A stretch of DNA of 7,107 nucleotides from Coriobacteriales bacterium. Lineage in GTDB: Bacteria; Actinomycetota; Coriobacteriia; Coriobacteriales; UBA8131. The stretch covers positions 1 to 7,107 of the forward strand of contig JAITTM010000136.1 of the NCBI GenBank assembly GCA_031286975.1, given 5' to 3'. A program made the position numbers and the translations under genes. Shown here one piece after another: positions 6,520-7,107 of this stretch (position 1 is its first letter; each line of letters starts with the position of its first letter). The notes below the pieces were generated by a model. That model was not told the DNA's origin and searched no databases. It saw nothing but the letters and a program-made list of their open reading frames with translations.

Positions 6520-6606
6520 GTGGCAACCCTCGACCGCTTGCGGGCTGAGACTGGGGAAGCCTATGGGGCGCTCATCGGAAAGGCGGTAAAGCATCTTAGC
6601 ACTTAG
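6520..6606 (+). CDS. Possible 28-residue small protein
   Basis: A GTG start 7 bases after AAAGGAG opens a 28-residue frame ending in TAG. The product begins MATLDRLRAETGEAYGALIG and ends in KHLST. It could form one amphipathic helix with a small glycine/alanine segment. I recognise no family. In its favour are the ribosome site and the protein-like composition and codon choice, which contrast with the AT-rich DNA upstream. Against it are the size and the lack of homology evidence. It could also be the N-terminal stub of a broken gene. It converges on the SH3-domain gene, whose terminator begins 22 bases after the stop. Confidence 0.4.
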   Translation: MATLDRLRAETGEAYGALIGKAVKHLST

Positions 6607-6627
6607 CGACACGCCCCTATACAACGC

Positions 6628-6666
6628 AAAAAAGCCCCCACCCGGAGCGAATCACGGGTGGGGGCT
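6628..6666 (-). terminator. Intrinsic terminator of the SH3-domain gene
   Basis: AGCCCCCACCCG (6633-6644) and CGGGTGGGGGCT (6655-6666) form a perfect 12-bp stem with a 10-base loop. On the minus strand it is followed by six U residues (A-run at 6628-6633). It stands about 30 bases past the stop of the SH3-domain gene. No T-run exists on the plus-strand side, so it acts mainly leftward. Confidence 0.92.
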
Positions 6667-6694
6667 ACCTACGGGGAGGGGAAACCCGTTAGGT

Positions 6695-7057
6695 CTACTT
6701 GATGAGCGGCAGCCCGCTCGTTGCTGAGGTGCGCTTGATAAAGCCACATTCGGCTTGCACCCAATCTTCCAAGTGCTTGACGACGCCAAGCTGGTCTCCT
6801 GCATGGACCACTCCCACAATGTTCCCCGCCTCCATCCTGGGCGCAGAGCGTAGATTCACCGTGGCGGCAATGACCTCTATGATCTCAGGCTCTTTCGGCG
6901 CCTCTGCGACCTCAGTGCCCGCAGGGGGCTCCACGGTCTCGGGGCTCACCGGGGGCTCTACGGCGTCAATGTCCGCAGGGGGCTCCACGGTCTCATGAGC
7001 CGTCTCGTCGATGATCACTGGTGGAGTAGCTTTCGGGGTTGTCCTTCTTCTTGCCAT
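6695..7057 (-). CDS. Small proline-rich SH3b-domain protein
   Basis: This 120-residue protein has three parts. It has a basic N-terminus (MARRRTTPKA), then four 9-residue acidic proline-rich repeats at 22-57 (ETVEPPADI, DAVEPPVSP, ETVEPPAGT, EVAEAPKEP), then a bacterial SH3 domain at about 62-110 with ATVNLRSAP, a glycine turn near 86-88 and DWVQAECGFI. Bacterial SH3 domains bind peptidoglycan or proteins and are common in wall hydrolases and phage proteins. No catalytic domain or signal peptide is visible, so it is not itself a lysin. The ATG at 7057 follows AAAGGAG by 6 bases and excludes the longer in-frame start. The DNA repeats include two identical 22-base copies at 6919-6940 and 6973-6994. 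A prophage or mobile-element origin is plausible but unproven. Confidence 0.82.
   Translation of the reverse strand: MARRRTTPKATPPVIIDETAHETVEPPADIDAVEPPVSPETVEPPAGTEVAEAPKEPEIIEVIAATVNLRSAPRMEAGNIVGVVHAGDQLGVVKHLEDWVQAECGFIKRTSATSGLPLIK
6919..6994. repeat. In-gene 27-base tandem repeats
   Basis: The 22-base identical copies at 6919-6940 and 6973-6994 (each starting CCGCAGGGGGCTCCACGG) flank a degenerate middle copy near 6946-6967, giving a 27-base period. They encode the 9-residue proline-rich repeats of the SH3b protein. The near identity at DNA level points to recent expansion by slippage or recombination and predicts length variation between strains. Confidence 0.8.
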
Positions 7058-7068
7058 TTCAATCTCCT

Positions 7069-7107
7069 TTACAGTCCGAGGCTTGCATATGTGTTTTTGC
7101 CGCAATC
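7069..7107 (-). CDS. Possible C-terminal tail of an upstream gene (partial)
   Basis: Reading in from the right edge, a minus-strand frame gives DCGKNTYASLGL and then TAA at 7071-7069. The stop overlaps the AAAGGAG ribosome site of the SH3b gene, a tight arrangement typical of adjacent genes in one transcript. Only 12 residues are in the window and a second frame also ends nearby, so the assignment is weak. Confidence 0.3.
   Translation of the reverse strand, partial: DCGKNTYASLGL

Noticed and set aside
6242..6624. Two overlapping minus-strand frames in the AT-rich stretch
   Set aside because: They have no ribosome sites and no family resemblance, and they run across the nested inverted repeats. 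One includes the reverse complement of the 28-residue ORF.

Overview
The window looks like chromosomal DNA from a GC-rich Gram-positive bacterium. A phage- or element-like segment may begin near the right end. Strong AGGAG-type ribosome sites, a Bce-type peptide-antibiotic resistance module and the overall composition fit a low-order actinobacterium such as a coriobacterium, or a GC-rich clostridium. That placement is an inference from style and not from a marker gene.

Layout. Positions 1-226 carry no convincing gene, but hold an imperfect hairpin and half of a short tandem duplication. A minus-strand PHP-family phosphatase of the HisJ type occupies 227-1033. A 243-base divergent intergenic region (1034-1276) follows. 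It contains two 27-base direct repeats and a perfect TTACA-N5-TGTAA palindrome just upstream of the next operon.

Positions 1277-6108 are a co-directional four-gene module: ABC ATPase, a ten-helix FtsX-type permease with a large extracellular domain, an OmpR-family response regulator, and a short intramembrane-sensing histidine kinase. This is the gene set of BceAB-BceRS-type systems. In these systems the transporter detects and detoxifies cell-wall-active peptides and signals flux to the kinase, which phosphorylates the regulator; the regulator then induces the transporter operon. The palindrome at 1206-1222 is the natural candidate target of the regulator. The only large gap inside the module (4209-4356) is filled with GAGTCAGGGG/CCCCTGACTC inverted and tandem repeats.

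Positions 6109-6627 hold no recognisable gene except a possible 28-residue ORF at 6520-6606. The stretch is AT-richer, and at 6325-6404 it contains a dense set of nested inverted repeats that can fold as a cloverleaf or as a competing hairpin. At the right edge a minus-strand gene (6695-7057) encodes a small protein with four 9-residue proline-rich repeats and one bacterial SH3 domain. It is followed by a textbook intrinsic terminator (6628-6666). The tail of another minus-strand gene may enter at the very end of the window. This right-hand block differs in style from the chromosomal operon and may be the edge of a prophage or other mobile element.
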